Assembly (NCBI RefSeq): GCF_002288925.2
Contig: NW_022098037.1
Coordinates: 5,830,287-5,894,286 of the forward strand
DNA length: 64,000 nt
Reading direction: 5' to 3'
Source of the DNA: Delphinapterus leucas
Lineage: Eukaryota; Chordata; Mammalia; Artiodactyla; Monodontidae
Shown here: positions 46,750 through 58,891 of the stretch, piece by piece
Layout of the letters: each line of letters opens with the position of its first letter
Position numbering within the stretch: the first letter of the stretch is position 1
The notes under the pieces: generated by a model
Database searches by the model: none
What the model was told of the DNA's origin: nothing
The model's input: only the letters and a program-made list of their open reading frames with translations
Translations under genes and position numbers: made by a program

Positions 46750-47780
46750 ACCTGTGATCTGTATTCTGTATTGTAGGCTCAAATCTCCTGCCTGACCTTT
46801 TCTGACTTCTTTCTAGACATATCCGTATAGATGTCCCACAGGTACCCCAACTCAGGTAAACCAAAACCCTCTTTTTTTACCCCAAATTCTTTTTCTTCTG
46901 TATTTTCTGTCTTGATGAATGTACCTAGTTGTCCAAGCCAGAAACCTAGAATAAGCCTAGACTTTTCTGTCCTTCTCCCCACATCCTGGTAGTAAGCCAT
47001 GTTGAATCTATCCTTATTCCCACTCTCCCTGCCTTGGTTCAAACCTTGTCACTTTTTTTTTTTTTTTTTTGGTACGCGGGCCTCTCACTGTTGTGGCCTC
47101 TCCCGTTGCGCAGCACAGGCTCCGGACGCGCAGGCTCAGCGGCCATGGCTCACGGGCCCAGCCGCTCCGCGGCATGTGGGATCTTCCCGGACTGGGGCAC
47201 GAACCCGTGTCCCCTGCATCGGCAGGTGGGCTCTCAACCACTGCACCACCAGGGAAGCCTCACTTTTTTTATAAATTTATTTTTTGTCTGTGTTGGGTCT
47301 TCGTTGCTGTGCGTGGGCTTTCTCTAGTTGCAGTGAGCAGGGGCTACTCTTCGTTGTGGTGCGCAGGCTTCTCATTGCGGTGTCTTGTCTTTGTTGCAGA
47401 GCATGGGCTCTAGGTGCGCGGGCTTCAGTAGCTGTGGCATGCATGCTCAGAAGTTGTGGCTCGTGGGCTCCACAGTGCAGGCTCAGTAGTTGTGGCGCAC
47501 GGGGCTTAGTTGCTCCACCGCATGTGGGATCTTCCCGGACCAGGGCTCAAACCTGTGTCCCCTGCATTGACAGGTGGATTCTTAACCACTGAGCCACCAG
47601 GGAAGTCCCAAACCTTGTCACTTTTGTCTGGACCAATATGTTGTCACTAGTCTTCCCAGGAGTATCTCCAAACCATTTTCTTGATACTATTGATGATACT
47701 ATTCTTTTTTGCCCTATTATACTTCTTGCCCAACTACTTTGATCAATGTGTATCTATTCTCCACTCCCTTAAGTACTACA
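46750..47780 (+). repeat. L2 LINE split by two CHR SINEs
   Basis: 'gacatatccgtatagatgtcccacaggtaccccaactcag', 'aagcctagacttttctgtccttctccccacatcc', then '..gttcaaaccttgtcac' before the SINEs and 'cttttgtctggaccaatatgttgtcactagtcttcccaggag' after. A clear L2 interval. Confidence 0.75.
47041..47625 (-). repeat. nested pair of CHR SINEs
   Basis: The pair is bracketed by exact 16 bp repeats aaaccttgtcactttt at 47041-47056 and 47610-47625. The older, long CHR copy is at about 47270-47609 ('..gagccaccagggaagtccc'). A younger short-type copy at about 47053-47260 (poly-T, 'ggtacgcgggcctctc', '..ccaccagggaagcc') lies in its tail/TSD region, with 'tcacttttttt' repeated at 47049 and 47260. So one SINE landed in the A-tail of another of the same orientation. 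Confidence 0.9.
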
Positions 47781-48345
47781 GCTTTTACTATAAAGGAAAA
47801 TAATAAATTCAATACTCAAAACTCCCTTTAAAAAGGAAAGGCCAGAAAGTATCGTGAGGATTACATCATGCCTGGAAATGTCCTAAACGAGACACTTTGG
47901 GTCAGCGATTGGCAGTTGAGGGCCTTGCAGTGAGCCTTTCCGCCTTCAGTGTTGAGTTCATCTGCTCTGAAATGCTCTGACCCAGAATTTCACTCTTCAC
48001 GGAAAGACTCTGACCGCAGAGTCACCTGCTCTCGGTCCTGGCTCATTCAGGAATAGAATAGGGCTGACGTTGAACTGTACTTGGATATGAGTTGTTAGCA
48101 CAGATGGTGGCCTCAGTGTGTGATGCTTGCCATGTGACCGGTGTCTGAGAGCAGATGGGTGCCTTCTTTCTGCACCAGCTGACACCTGGATCCTCCTCAA
48201 AGGCATAAAGTACAAGTGGAGTAAGGCGATCTGGAGCCGGCAAGGCAAGGAGTCACATGACAGCGTTCTTTCCTCTCTGGCAGGAGCTTCTGGGTGTGTG
48301 TCCTAAGGCCAGATCTGGAATTTTGTTTCCCATAGGAGACATGTT
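47781..48345. other. no recognised feature
   Basis: Nothing recognised. Confidence 0.4.
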
Positions 48346-48349
48346 ACTC

Positions 48350-48995
48350 TCCCAAGTTTTGATTTAATAATGACAGCTGCCACTTATATCCCTCTGAATA
48401 GCTCACAACGTGCTTTGCTACGCATTATCTCACTTGATGTTCACACTGACCCTGTAAAGTAGTGAGTTGGTTTCCTAGGGCTGCTGCACTAACTTAGTGG
48501 GATAAACAACAGACGTTTATTCTACCTCAGTTCTGGAGGCCAGAAGTTTGAAATCAAGATGGCAGCAGGACTGTGTTCCCTCTGAAAGCTCTAAGGAGCA
48601 ATCTTCCCCTTCCTCTTGCAGCTTTTGGCAGCCCCTGGAATTTTTTGGTTTGTGACAGCATGTCTTTTCCTCTGTCTTTATATGGTCCTGTGTGTGTGTT
48701 CCTCCCTTCTGTCTCTTGTAAGGACACTGTCACTGGATTCAGGGCCCATCCTAAACCAAGATGATCTCATCTTGAGATCCTTACCTTAATTACATCTGCA
48801 AAGAACCTTATTCCAAATAAGTTCAGATTCTGAGGTTCTATGTGGGGATATATTTTAGAGGGCACTCTTCAACCCACTGTGGATAGGTATTAGTATACTC
48901 ATTTGAGGATGTAGAAACTTAGGGTGTTTTGCTCAGACACATCGGAGCATGGACTCAAACTTTAGTCTTTGGACACCAGATCTCACACCTTCCCA
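48350..48995 (-). repeat. MIR SINE split by an MLT1 LTR
   Basis: Left inverted MIR 'cattatctcacttgatgttcacactgaccctgtaaagtag' and right 'ggtattagtatactcatttgaggatgtagaaacttaggg' with '..catggactcaaactttagtctttgg' flank the LTR at 48465-48885. Confidence 0.75.
48465..48885 (-). repeat. MLT1-type MaLR LTR (inverted)
   Basis: 'gttggtttcctagggctgctgcactaac', 'acagacgtttattctacctcagttctggaggccagaag', 'cactggattcagggcccatcctaaaccaagatgatctcatcttgagatccttaccttaattacatctgcaaagaaccttattccaaataag' is inverted MLT1. Inserted in the MIR. Confidence 0.88.
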
Positions 48996-48999
48996 CTGG

Positions 49000-49595
49000 G
49001 TCATGTTAGCCCCCAGTCTCTCAATATGTGGGTATCTTTGTGCAGCAGGAGCATTGCTTTCCTTCCATGTGTTAAGCACCACTGCAGTCTTGTGAACTGC
49101 GTGTATCCTTGTCAAATCAAGAACAGACCAAATTGGAGCTTTCTTACTGTGGCTGAGACTAGAATGGGGGGAAGAGTGAGTTAATGATGGATTCCTGGCT
49201 CAGTCATTTCTCTCTGCTTTATCCTTCTCTTTCCTGTGTCTTCAGAACCATCAGCGAAGTGTAGCTGCTAGAGTTGTGTGGTCAGTGTGGCTGAGCTGAC
49301 TTGGCAAGGACTTGAGACCCCCTCCGACATGCTGTTTCCCCCCTTCCTTGGGTGAAAGGCACCTATACTCCACACCTAAAGCTTGAAAGGAAATGCAAAT
49401 GTAAACAACGTTTTCAGTTTCTCTGTACACTGCTGAGGAAGGTCAGATAGCGGTCAAGGTTGTGGGATGGAACACCCCAGCATCCTACTGCTGTCCAGGA
49501 CCTCTCCATTGGGCCTGTCCCTCTGGGATGGCTCTCTCGCTCCAAAGCTTTTCCTTTTTTTTGTTTCCTGTATAAAGACCTTCTGGTCCCATGTA
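49000..49595. other. no recognised feature
   Basis: Nothing recognised. Confidence 0.4.
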
Positions 49596-49599
49596 CCAT

Positions 49600-49870
49600 T
49601 TTTCTGAAGGATTTTTTTCTTGTTTATTTAAACCTTTTATTATGAAATATTTCAGACGTGAAAAAGCATAACAATATGGTGAAAGCACATACCCATCACT
49701 TACCTGTGAAGACGTCAAATATTACTGATACGTTTGAAGCCCTCACGTGTACCCTTCCTTTCCCTACAGAGGTAACTGCTGTTCTGAATTGGGAGTTTAC
49801 AATTCTCATGCATTTCCTTACATTATGACTTCATTGCCTCTATCCCTACGTGACACAAAATCTTGATCCC
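49600..49870 (-). repeat. possible ancient L1-like 3' fragment (inverted)
   Basis: 'ttattatgaaatatttcagacgtgaaaaagcataacaatatgg..' with 'gtgtacccttcctttccctacagaggtaactgctgttctgaattgggagttt' is a common old L1-related inverted 3' pattern. Low divergence from family not testable by eye. Confidence 0.45.
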
Positions 49871-49937
49871 AAGGGAATACAGAGCTTCTTTAGGCTTTGA
49901 AGAAGGCCATTTGGGGTGACATATAGGGGAAAGATAT

Positions 49938-50095
49938 GGGGGCTAACATTTATTGAGCACCTACTATGGACTGGTTCTGTGTCAGGTGGTTTCCATGCAC
50001 TCTCACTGACACCAGCCATCTGCATTTGGGCTCATTATCCTTGTTTTACAGAGATAAGTAACTGCCCCAAGACCTAAAAGCTAATAGCCGTTTGC
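49938..50095 (-). repeat. MIR SINE (inverted)
   Basis: 'gctaacatttattgagcacctactatggactgg', 'gctcattatccttgttttacagagataagtaactgccccaagacc'. Good inverted MIR. Confidence 0.85.
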
Positions 50096-50139
50096 ACCAT
50101 GTTTCTCCTCAAATTGCAATTCGTCTCTTGAAGCAGAGT

Positions 50140-50250
50140 GGTGAGGAGGGTGCTGGTCTGGGACACTCGGTATGAACTGGCTGTGTGACTCTGAATGAGC
50201 CCCCTGACCTCTGATCTCCCCATATCTCTAAAGTGAGAAGTATTGAGTCA
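50140..50250 (+). repeat. MIR SINE fragment
   Basis: 'gaactggctgtgtgactctgaatgagccccctgacctctgatctccccatatctctaaagtgag'. Short forward MIR. Confidence 0.6.
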
Positions 50251-50925
50251 ATCCCTAAGAACTCTGTTTTTAAAATTCTAAACTCTCTTAAAGACATAGA
50301 TATAAATGCTTTCACCCTGTGGAGTTTTACCAAAGGCCCTTTTCCCTCCAAACTCGCCCTAAGACATTTAGCTGGACACTTTCCTATCACTTTGAAGTCC
50401 TTTCTGTGGTACCCACATGAGCTTGCAAAGCAGTATTTGTCACCTTGGGCCAACCCCTGAGAGGTGAGAAATGTGAAATACTCCAGCTGCCTTTCCCGTC
50501 TTTCCTCTCCCTGTATACCTCTGGGCTTGTTGAATGGTGGAGTCAAGGTGGACCAAACTCATCAAGGTTGAGCATGGTCTCTCCTTGGTGAAGAGAAACT
50601 TCAGGTAAGTTTAAAGTAGGCACACTCCTGATTCTCTTCCTATGCTTCTCTGCTTTCTCTCTTCTTTCCCTCTGCAAGTTCTTTACAAGAAAGATCACTA
50701 GGGCCTTTCTTGATGCCTTTTGGCCACTTAAAGCCAAGCCCACCTTTGCCATATGCTGCATCCCCTCTTCTTTTCCAACTCCTACCTGTATTCTCTCCTC
50801 ACGCCACTCAAAACTCCATTTTTCCAGCACACGGGTCCTCAGTGGTGTAGGAAGAAAGGCATTTGTCCAGAGGGCATGCATGACTTTGGCCCCAGGCCGA
50901 TGTCTTGTCCTTGGGCTGATTCCTG
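50251..50925. other. no recognised feature
   Basis: Nothing recognised. Confidence 0.4.
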
Positions 50926-50929
50926 CAGG

Positions 50930-51490
50930 TCCTTAGCATCAGGGTCCCCAAGGCCACCTCCAGATTCATTGATTCACTGGGAGAATTCACAGGACTCAGC
51001 ACATAGTCATGATCACAGCTAAGATATATTTTGATGAAAGGATACAAAGCAATATCAGCAAATGGAAAAGATATGTGGGGCAAAGTCCAGAGGAAACCAA
51101 GCGCAAGCTTCCAAGGGTTTTCTCCCAACCTCTGTGTGGAGTTGCACAGGATGTACTTAACTCCTCCAGCACCAAATTGTGACAACATGCATGAAGTGTT
51201 GTTTACCAGGGAAGCTTATTAAAGACGTGGTGCCTAGGGGGTTTTTTGGTCACGTGGGTACCCTTTTCCTGGCATGTACCAAAATCCCAGACTCCCACAA
51301 GGAAAGCAGGTGTTCAGCATAACCCACAATGCTTGTACAAACCGAGGCACAGTGAGCCATTCTGTCAGAATGGAGGGAACGCTCCTGAGGTCCAAGTTTT
51401 CAGATGCCAACCAAGGACCAATAAGCCTTTCTAAGGAAAGCAACCTCAGGCCTGCAACGTTAACTCTTCTCTGCACAATCCGAGTCTTCC
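50930..51490 (-). repeat. ERVL-type LTR (MER21-like), inverted
   Basis: 'ggtccccaaggccacctccagattcattgattcactgggagaattcacaggactcagcacatagtcatgatcac', 'ggaaaccaagcgcaagcttccaagggtt', 'ttgtgacaacatgcatgaagtgttgtttaccagggaagcttattaaagacgtgg' follow a MER21-type LTR. LTR only, no internal genes seen. The edges are uncertain. Confidence 0.75.
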
Positions 51491-52335
51491 TTCTCCAGTT
51501 CCTCAATTTTCAGTTGCTGACAGTTTCTCTTCCCTGTCTCTAAAGTGGACCCTCTTTCTCAGCAGCCTGGTCTTCCTTTCCCAGGGCTCAAGGTGGAAGA
51601 AGAAATGTTCCCCCGCCGTCCGTCCAGTGTCCTTGTTCCCCCTTCACTGAGCACATAGAGGCTTTATCATTAATCACTAGGGGAAAAGGGGGCTAACAAA
51701 AGCAGTAGAAACCTTATAAAGTTCCCTTAATCATGAGCGTATCCACTTCCCATTTCTTACTACCCAGAAGTCATAAGGTGCTGGAGGCTGCCCAGATGAT
51801 CCTAGATGCTGGGATGTTTAGAGCCCAATAACCCACCAGATTTCAGGATTGGTTGAGAGGTAAGTGCGGGTGCTTGGCATGTAGAGATGAACGTTTCACC
51901 TCTTTTCCTGATAGAATGGTTTGGAGAATGTGGCCTAAGTTGGATAATGCTCCCCTTTTACACTTTCTATCCAGGCCTTGGGACAGCCCAACTCAGGCAA
52001 AATTCAAGCTACTAGGGCAACCACTGCCTTGTGCTGGTCCAGGTGGAGAGGGAAGAAAGGGGCCCAGAATCTCTAGTGCTTTTGACTTTCAGCCAGATTA
52101 CCTTTTCCCAACTCAAAAACATGGCTCCCTTGGAAAGGAATAGAATATCAGAAATGTCAGTTATCTTAGAAAGTCCTCTACGTGGAAACCTAGAGACTTG
52201 AGGATAAGTGTTCATCTTCAACACTAGGTGAGACCGTGGTCAGGAAAGTCCAGCTCTGCTGGTGGAGTGCCCAGACCCTTCTAGAACTTACTCCTTATTT
52301 CTCTCTGGATGAGGTCTTAGACCAAACAGTGGTTC
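51491..52335. other. no recognised feature
   Basis: No exon with convincing splice flanks and no named repeat. Confidence 0.4.
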
Positions 52336-52339
52336 TGGT

Positions 52340-52490
52340 ATTGACTGTCCTGAACACCCGCTCTGTGCCGTGGCTGATGCAGTTTCCATGAGGGCAGAGA
52401 GTTCTCACTCTTTTGCACTGCTGAGTCCCCAGCATGATAAACCTAGAACATGATAGGTGCCCAATGGATACTTGTCAGATGAATCCATTC
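52340..52490 (+). repeat. L2 LINE 3' fragment
   Basis: 'tgagggcagagagttctcactcttttgcactgctgagtccccagcatgataaacctagaacatgataggtgcccaatgg'. L2 3' end. Confidence 0.7.
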
Positions 52491-52494
52491 TTCC

Positions 52495-52645
52495 ATTTAG
52501 TCTTCAGGACGGCCTTTTGAAGTAGTATGTTAGGTAAATTCCTCATCTTTAAGACAAGAACAGTGTCTCAGTGAGATTAAATAACTTGCCTAAGGCATAT
52601 ACCATAGTAAGTGGTGAGCAGGGATATGAACCAGCTTCACCTGGG
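52495..52645 (-). repeat. MIR SINE (inverted)
   Basis: 'tttgaagtagtatgttaggtaaattcctcatctttaagacaagaacagtgtctcagtgagattaaataacttgcctaaggc', ending near 'ggatatgaaccag'. Inverted MIR. Confidence 0.8.
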
Positions 52646-52681
52646 TACAAAAAAGGAGTTCTAAACCATGCCTGCTTGGTT

Positions 52682-53041
52682 TGCCTGGAGTATTTTGTTT
52701 TTTTAAAAAATTTATTTATTTATTTTTGGCTGCGCTGGGTCTTTGTTGCTGCGCATGGGCTTTCTCTAGTTGTGGCAAGCGGGGGCTACTCTTCGTTGCG
52801 GTGCGCAGGTTTCTCATCGCGGTGGCTTCTCTTGTTGCGGAGGACGGGCTCTAGGTGTGTGGGCTTCAGTAGCTGTGGCTCGCGGGCTCTAGAGCACAGG
52901 CTCAGTAGTTGTGGCACATGGGCTTAGTTGCTCCGCGGCATGTGGGATCTTCCCGGACCAGGGCACGAACCTGTGTCCCTGCATTGGCAGGCGGATTCTT
53001 AAACACTGAGCCACCAGGGAAGTCCTGCCTGGAGTATTTTG
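52682..53041 (-). repeat. CHR-type SINE with TSD
   Basis: A 328 bp inverted CHR copy between exact 16 bp repeats tgcctggagtattttg (52682-52697 and 53026-53041). The AT-rich tail 'tttttttaaaaaatttatttatttattt' precedes the body. Confidence 0.94.
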
Positions 53042-54595
53042 GGTGCAGCGTGCTACAGTGGGGGGAGTTTGTCTTCTGTGACTTTTGTTCAGTATAAACA
53101 TGGGAGCCTAGTTTTGCTGGAGTCCACGTGGCCACAAGAGTCTGCCCCACTGACTGGAAACCAACAGGCCTGCTGGCACTGTCCCTGCACCAGCTTCGGA
53201 CAGACTATTCTCGGTTTAAAGAGCTTTGTTCCACACTGAGCTTCCTGGCTCTGCTCTGTGGGACATCCCTGCTTCCCAGCCCCTTCGCAGAACCTAATCA
53301 GTCATGGAGCCATGCTCAAGTTGCCACCTCCACTGAGGCTCTTTCTGACTTACTAGATTTAGTTTTACAGTCTTAAAGCAGTTTAGCCATAACAGAAATA
53401 AAATGGGCATATCTCCACCAAGGAGAAAGCTTGAACAAACACGGCTAATTCACACTAAGGAATGAGTGCCCCTGAGGATATTTATTACCCAAGCCAAGCC
53501 AAGTGATCCTCTTCCATGCCCCGCTCCCCAGCCACGTCCACGCTGTGTCTCTTCTCCAGCCAGTCAGCTGTTCACAAATGCCCGACCTTCAAATGGGCAG
53601 CTCTTACTGAAGAGCTGCTGTGCTCAGAAGTCTATTCTCAGTGCATGTTAAGTCCAGGCACTTTATTTTAGTCATGGGGGCTTTTGTGAACTGGCCTTGA
53701 ATTTTACCATGGCTTATAACCCCACTTCTTCCATACATCTGTCAATCCACCCCACATTCACTGAGTACATACCAGGCTTTGTGCTATGTCCTGGGGCAAT
53801 ATACAACTAAATACATGCTCCTTAGTCACATGGGGAGCTTGTTATGAGTTCTAAACAAAGGCCTAGTAACTGCTTTTTCCCTAAATTGAGGACCACCTGT
53901 TGGGCATCTCAAGGAGAAGCAGCAAGGATTGGGGTCCTATTTGGTTATCAGAGGCCTCTAGGGAAATCTGATACTCAGCTGCAGGCTGCTTTTAAACTGT
54001 GGAAAACCTCCTGACACCCGTGGACAGCTGGGTAATTTACTAGATGATCATTTTTGTTCATAGGCTTCTTTGGGGCATCATTCAATCAAATGTGTGTTCT
54101 AGAAGGAATAGTACTGATTATGTATAAAGTGGAAACTAATACTATTGGTCACACTCTTATTGAGGGTGACAAGAGGTGAATCCAGTAACCATTGCTGACG
54201 ACAGGTGAGTTAAGGGTACTGCTTGCTTGATGATACTGTCATTATAGCTGTTAAAACACTTTATCCTTGCAGACCCCATCTGAGAAGGACATCGATTAAA
54301 GTAAGTGTCACATGGCTTTATTTACTTAAATGTGCTGAGAAAATGAAATTCTCCCAACACTTTGAGTTTTCTTAAAGCTGAGGAATGAAACACTTTGTCC
54401 TGGGGGAATAGCAAATCAAGCCTTTTGTGGAGAAGGGCATGTTAGAAAGTCTGGACTTTGAGTTGCGCTCCGAGTTTAAGTCCCAGCTCCATAACTGATT
54501 TGCCAGACGACCTTAGAAAAATCAGAGTAGTGCATGTCTGATAATGACACATTGAAGAGTAAATTAAGCTGCCTTTGAGTACTGCTGTTACCCAA
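53042..54595. other. no recognised feature
   Basis: One fairly long open frame at 53128-53376 has no splice-site support and no recognisable content. No named repeat seen. Confidence 0.4.
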
Positions 54596-54599
54596 TCAG

Positions 54600-55140
54600 G
54601 TCCGGCTGTTCACTGCTCAGAAATCAATACTGAAGAGAGACAAATGTTGGTAGAAAGGAAAGTTGCTTTTAATCAGAATGCCGGCAATCTGGGGAGATGA
54701 GGGACTCAGTGTCCCCCCAAAATCATCTCTGAAGATTCTGCTTGGCCATGAAAGTTTTTAAAGGGAAAAAGGGAAGTAATCTCAGTTAATCATTGAGATA
54801 GGGGGTCAGAGTTGTTGCCATCCCCCACTGCGTGCAGGCTTGTGTGCAGGCTTGTCGACTTGTGATTTTTCTTTAGATGCTATCTTATTCACACTGTTTG
54901 TTGAGATTAATGAAGGTGAAGCTAGGGAAGAGATCTGATCGTCTGTTAATGACTTATTCTTCATATCTACTTCTTTGATTTACGGAAAGAACCAATAGAT
55001 GAGGCAAGGTATCGTGTGGTCAAAAGATCTGAAAGGTGTGTGAGGGCTGGAGATGAGTAGAGCATAGGGTGCCTGGTTTAAGGTTAGTGACAAGACAAAA
55101 GGGCCTCCTGCAGCTCTTCCTGCCAAATGCTGCTTACACA
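54600..55140 (-). repeat. probable ERV LTR (inverted)
   Basis: 'tgctcagaaatcaatactgaagagagacaaatgttggtagaaaggaaagttgcttttaatcag' and '..gggcctcctgcagctcttcctgccaaatgctgcttaca' look like an inverted retroviral LTR. It contains a small direct duplication, gtgcaggcttgt, at about 54834-54858. No TSD was found and no viral protein region is present. Family not identified. Confidence 0.5.
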
Positions 55141-56085
55141 ATTTTTATGTTGGAAGCATGAACATAGCCAGTGTAATAAGGTTGTATAACAAAATGACAG
55201 TAGGAGGAGATAGTCAAGATATGATCTGAAGAATGCCAAAACGCATGCTACGCAGGGTGTCGTGGAATTGTAGCCGTGGAAGATGAGAGTCTTAGTACAA
55301 TGCTCATCTAAGAGTCTTTTCCTTCTCTACCCCAACAGGACACAAGGTCAAAATCAAATCCTGGAAGGACCATAGGCTAGTCCTCACTGCTTTGCAGTAC
55401 ATGTATTTCTTAATCATAGGTGGGGGCTTGTGGAGTGAAGGTGATGGAGAGTCCACGTTCTTTGAAACCCATGGAAAAAGTTGTGACTCTGACCCTGTAC
55501 CTTTTACATTTATTTCTGTCCTCATCACACTGCACGTCAATATACACACTTACGTATTCGACTCTCTTGGGTCTCTGAGTGCCCCTGAGTCAGGAATTTG
55601 TTCTGTATTTCCAGTGTTGGTTTTTTTGTTTATTTTTAGCACAGGGTCTCTGCATTGTCATAGGTCCTCAATGTGTTTGTTGAATTGAACTGCTTTATTT
55701 GGTTTGTTAGAGCTTTGAGTTGCGAATGACATACTTAGATGTTAATGTTTTTACTAGTATTTTCCTGTAACTTAAAGTCCTACAGTTTCCCCAGATTTTC
55801 AGAGTTCCCCATAGTGAGTTCACATCACACTTAGATGTTTCAGGAAGACAGGAAGTAGCATTAAATTTGGTAGACTAATTCTGTCTATATAAAATTTCAA
55901 AGAGACTTTGAATCCCTTAAATCTAAGTGATTAACAGCTATTAAAAATGGCATGTCATAAATCTCTGTGCCTGTGATAGCATCTAATTGTGAAAAACCAT
56001 CTGTTTAGGCAGTTATTTACAATGTGACAAATAGCTTCTCTGTTGAAACCAGGAAACAACCAAAATTCAAAGACCAAAAAACCTA
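55141..56085. other. no recognised feature
   Basis: Nothing recognised. Confidence 0.4.
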
Positions 56086-56710
56086 TCCACACAGTCATTT
56101 TTTTTAACATCCTTATTGGAGTATAATTGATTTACAACGCTGTGTTAGTTTCTGCTGTGTAACAAACTGAATCAGCTATGTGCATATGTATATCTCCACA
56201 TCCCCTCCCTCTTGCATCTCCCTCCCACCCTCCTTATCCCACCCCTCTAGGTGGTCACAAAGCACTGAGCTGATCTCCTTGTGCTATGCAGCTGCTTCCC
56301 ACTGCTAGCTATTTTACATTTGGTAGTGTATATAGGTCCATGCCACTCTCTCACTTCATCCCAGCTTACCCTTCCCCCTCCCCGTGTCCTCAAGTCCATT
56401 CTCTGCGTCTGCGTGTTTATTCCTGTCCTGCCCCTACATTCATCAGAACAATTTTTTTTCTTAGATTCCATATATATGTGTTAGCATATGGTATTTGTGT
56501 TTCTCTTTCTGACTTACTTCACTCTGTACGACAGACTCTAGGTCCATCCACCTCACTACAAATATCTCAATTTCGTTTCTTTTTATGGCTGAGTAATATT
56601 CCCTTGTGTGTATGTGCCACATCTTCTTTATCCATTCCTCTGTCGGTAGATACTTAGGTTGCTTCCATGTCCTGGCTCCTGTAGATAGTGCTGCAATGAA
56701 CATTGTGCTA

Positions 56711-56965
56711 CATGTCCCCTTTTGTTGTTCTTTTTTTTTTTTTAACATCTTTATTGGAGTGTAATTGCTTTACAATGGTGTGTTAGTTTCTGCTTTATAA
56801 CAAAGTGAATCAGTTATACATATACATATGTTCCCATATCTCTTGCGTCTCCCTCCCTCTCACCCTCCCTATCCCACCCCTCTAGGTGGTCACAAAGCAC
56901 CGAGCTGATCTCCCTGTGCTATGCGGCTGCTTCCCACTAGCTATCTATTTTCATGTCTCTTTTTG
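56711..56965 (-). repeat. short 5'-truncated L1 inserted in the L1, with TSD
   Basis: A 227 bp inverted L1 3' end (poly-T at 56731, then 'taacatctttattggagtgtaattgctttacaatggtg', '..ctatgcggctgcttcccactagctatct') lies between catgtccccttttg (56711-56724) and catgtctctttttg (56952-56965), one mismatch. The outer L1 sequence is continuous across it. It duplicates the outer element's own 3'UTR, so it is easily misread as a tandem repeat. Confidence 0.88.
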
Positions 56966-57294
56966 AATTATGATATTCTTAGGTTATATGCCCAGTATTG
57001 GGATTGCTGGGTCGTATGGTAGTTATATTTTTGGTTTCTTAAGGAACCTCCATACTGTTCTCCATACTGGCTGCATCAATTTACATTCCCATCAACAGTG
57101 CAAGAGGGTTCCCTTTTCTCCACACCCTCTCCAGCATTTACTGTTCGTAGATTTTTTGATGATGGCCATTCTGACTGGTGTGAGGTGATACCTCACTGTA
57201 GTTTTGATTTGCATTTTCCTAATAATTAGTGACGTTGAGCATCCTTTCGTGTGTTTGTTGGCAATCTGTATATCTTCTTTGGAGAAATGTCTAT

Positions 57295-58501
57295 TTAGGT
57301 CTTCTGCCCATTTTTGGATTGGGTTGTTTTTTTGATATTGAACTGCATGAGCTGCTTGTATATTTTGGACATTAATCCTTTGTCAGTTGCTTCATTTGCA
57401 AACATTTTCTCCCATTCTGAGGGTTGTCTTTTCGTCTTATTTATGTTTTCCTTTGCTGTGCAAAAGCTTTTAAGTTTCATTAGGTCCCATTTGTTTATTT
57501 TTGTTTTTGTTTCTCTTTCTCTAGGAGGTGGGTCAAAATGGATCTTGCTGTGATTTATGTCATAGAGTGTTCTGCCTATGTTTTCCTCTAGGAGTATAAT
57601 AGTGTCTGGCCTTACATTTAGGTCCTTAATGCATTTTGAGTTTATTTTTGTGTATGGTGTTAGGGAGTGTTCTAATTTCATTCTTTTACACGTAGCTGTC
57701 CAGTTTTCCCAGCACCACTTATTGAAGAGGCTGTCTTTTCTCCATTGTATATTCTTGCATCCTTTATCAAAGATAAGGTGACCATATGTGCGTGGGTTTA
57801 TCTCTGGCTTTCTGTCCTGTTCCATTGATCTATATTTCTGTTTTTGTGCCAGTACCATACTGTCCTGATTACTGACTTTGTAGTATACTCTGAAGTCCAG
57901 GAGCCTGATTCCTCCAGCTCCGTTTTTCTTTCTCAAGATTGCTTTGGCTATTTGGGGTCTTTTGTGTTTCCACACAAATTGTGAATTTTTTTGTTCTAGT
58001 TCTGTGAAAAATGCCAGTGGTAGTTTGATAGGCATTGCACTGAATCTGTAGATTGCTTTGGGTAGTATAGTCATTTTCACAATGTTGATTCTTCCAATCC
58101 AAGAACGTGGTATATCTCTCCATCTGTTGGTATCATCTTTAATTTCTTTCATCAGTGTCATAGTGTTCTGCATACAGGTCTTTTGTCTCCTTAGGTGGGT
58201 TTATTCCTAGGTATTTTATTCTTTTTGTTGCAGTGGTAAATGGGAGTGTTTCCTTAATTTCTCTTCCAGATTTTTCATCATTAGGGTGTAGGAATGCAAG
58301 AGATTTCTGTGCATTAATTTTGTATCCTGCTACTTTACCAAATTCATTGATTAGCTCTAGTAGTTTTCTGGTAGCATCTTTAGGATTGTCTATGTATAGT
58401 ATCATGTCATCTGCAAACAGTGAAAGCTTTAATTTTTCTTTTCCAATTTGTATTCCTTTTATTTCTTTTTCTTTTCTGATTGCTGTGCCTAAAACCTCCA
58501 A
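57295..58501 (-). pseudogene. L1 ORF2 C-terminal half (RT end + C-terminal domain)
   Basis: Two overlapping frames. 58139-58501 holds the reverse-transcriptase active-site motif [20 protein letters not shown]. 57295-58173 holds the 292-codon C-terminal region ([20 protein letters not shown] .. [20 protein letters not shown]). A frame change separates them near 58140-58173. Retrotransposon remnant. Confidence 0.9.
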
Positions 58502-58891
58502 AACTATGTTGAATAATAGTGGTGAGAGTGGACAACCTTGCCTTGTTCCTGATCTTAGTGCACATGGTTTCAGTTTTTCACCATTGAGGGTGATGTTGGC
58601 TCTGGGTTTGTTATGTATGGCCTTTATTATGTTGACGTAAGTTCCCTCTATGCCTACTTTCTGGAGGGTTTTTATAATAAATCAGTGTTGAATTTTGTTG
58701 AAAGCTTTTTCTGTATCTATTGAGAGGATCATATGGTTTTTCTCCTTCAGTTTGTTAATATGGTGTATCACATTGATTGATTTGTGTATATTGAAGAATC
58801 CTTGCATTTCTGGGATAAACCCCACTTGATCACGGTGTATGATCCTTTTAATGTGCTGTTGGATTCTGTTTGCTAGTATTTTGTTGAGGAT

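Noticed and set aside
47014..47592. Several open frames within the CHR SINEs (also at 8760, 25581, 52571, 59724, 62523)
   Set aside because: They are read-through of SINE sequence, repeated almost identically at every copy, not genes.
51590..51660. Possible exon after 'ctttcccag' near 51586
   Set aside because: The acceptor-like site is attractive, but the phase 1 continuation meets a stop after about 23 codons and there is no donor; nearby sequence is LTR-derived.
53128..53376. 82-codon frame after the SINE at 53 kb
   Set aside because: No acceptor/donor in matching phase and no recognisable content, so not called as exon 4.
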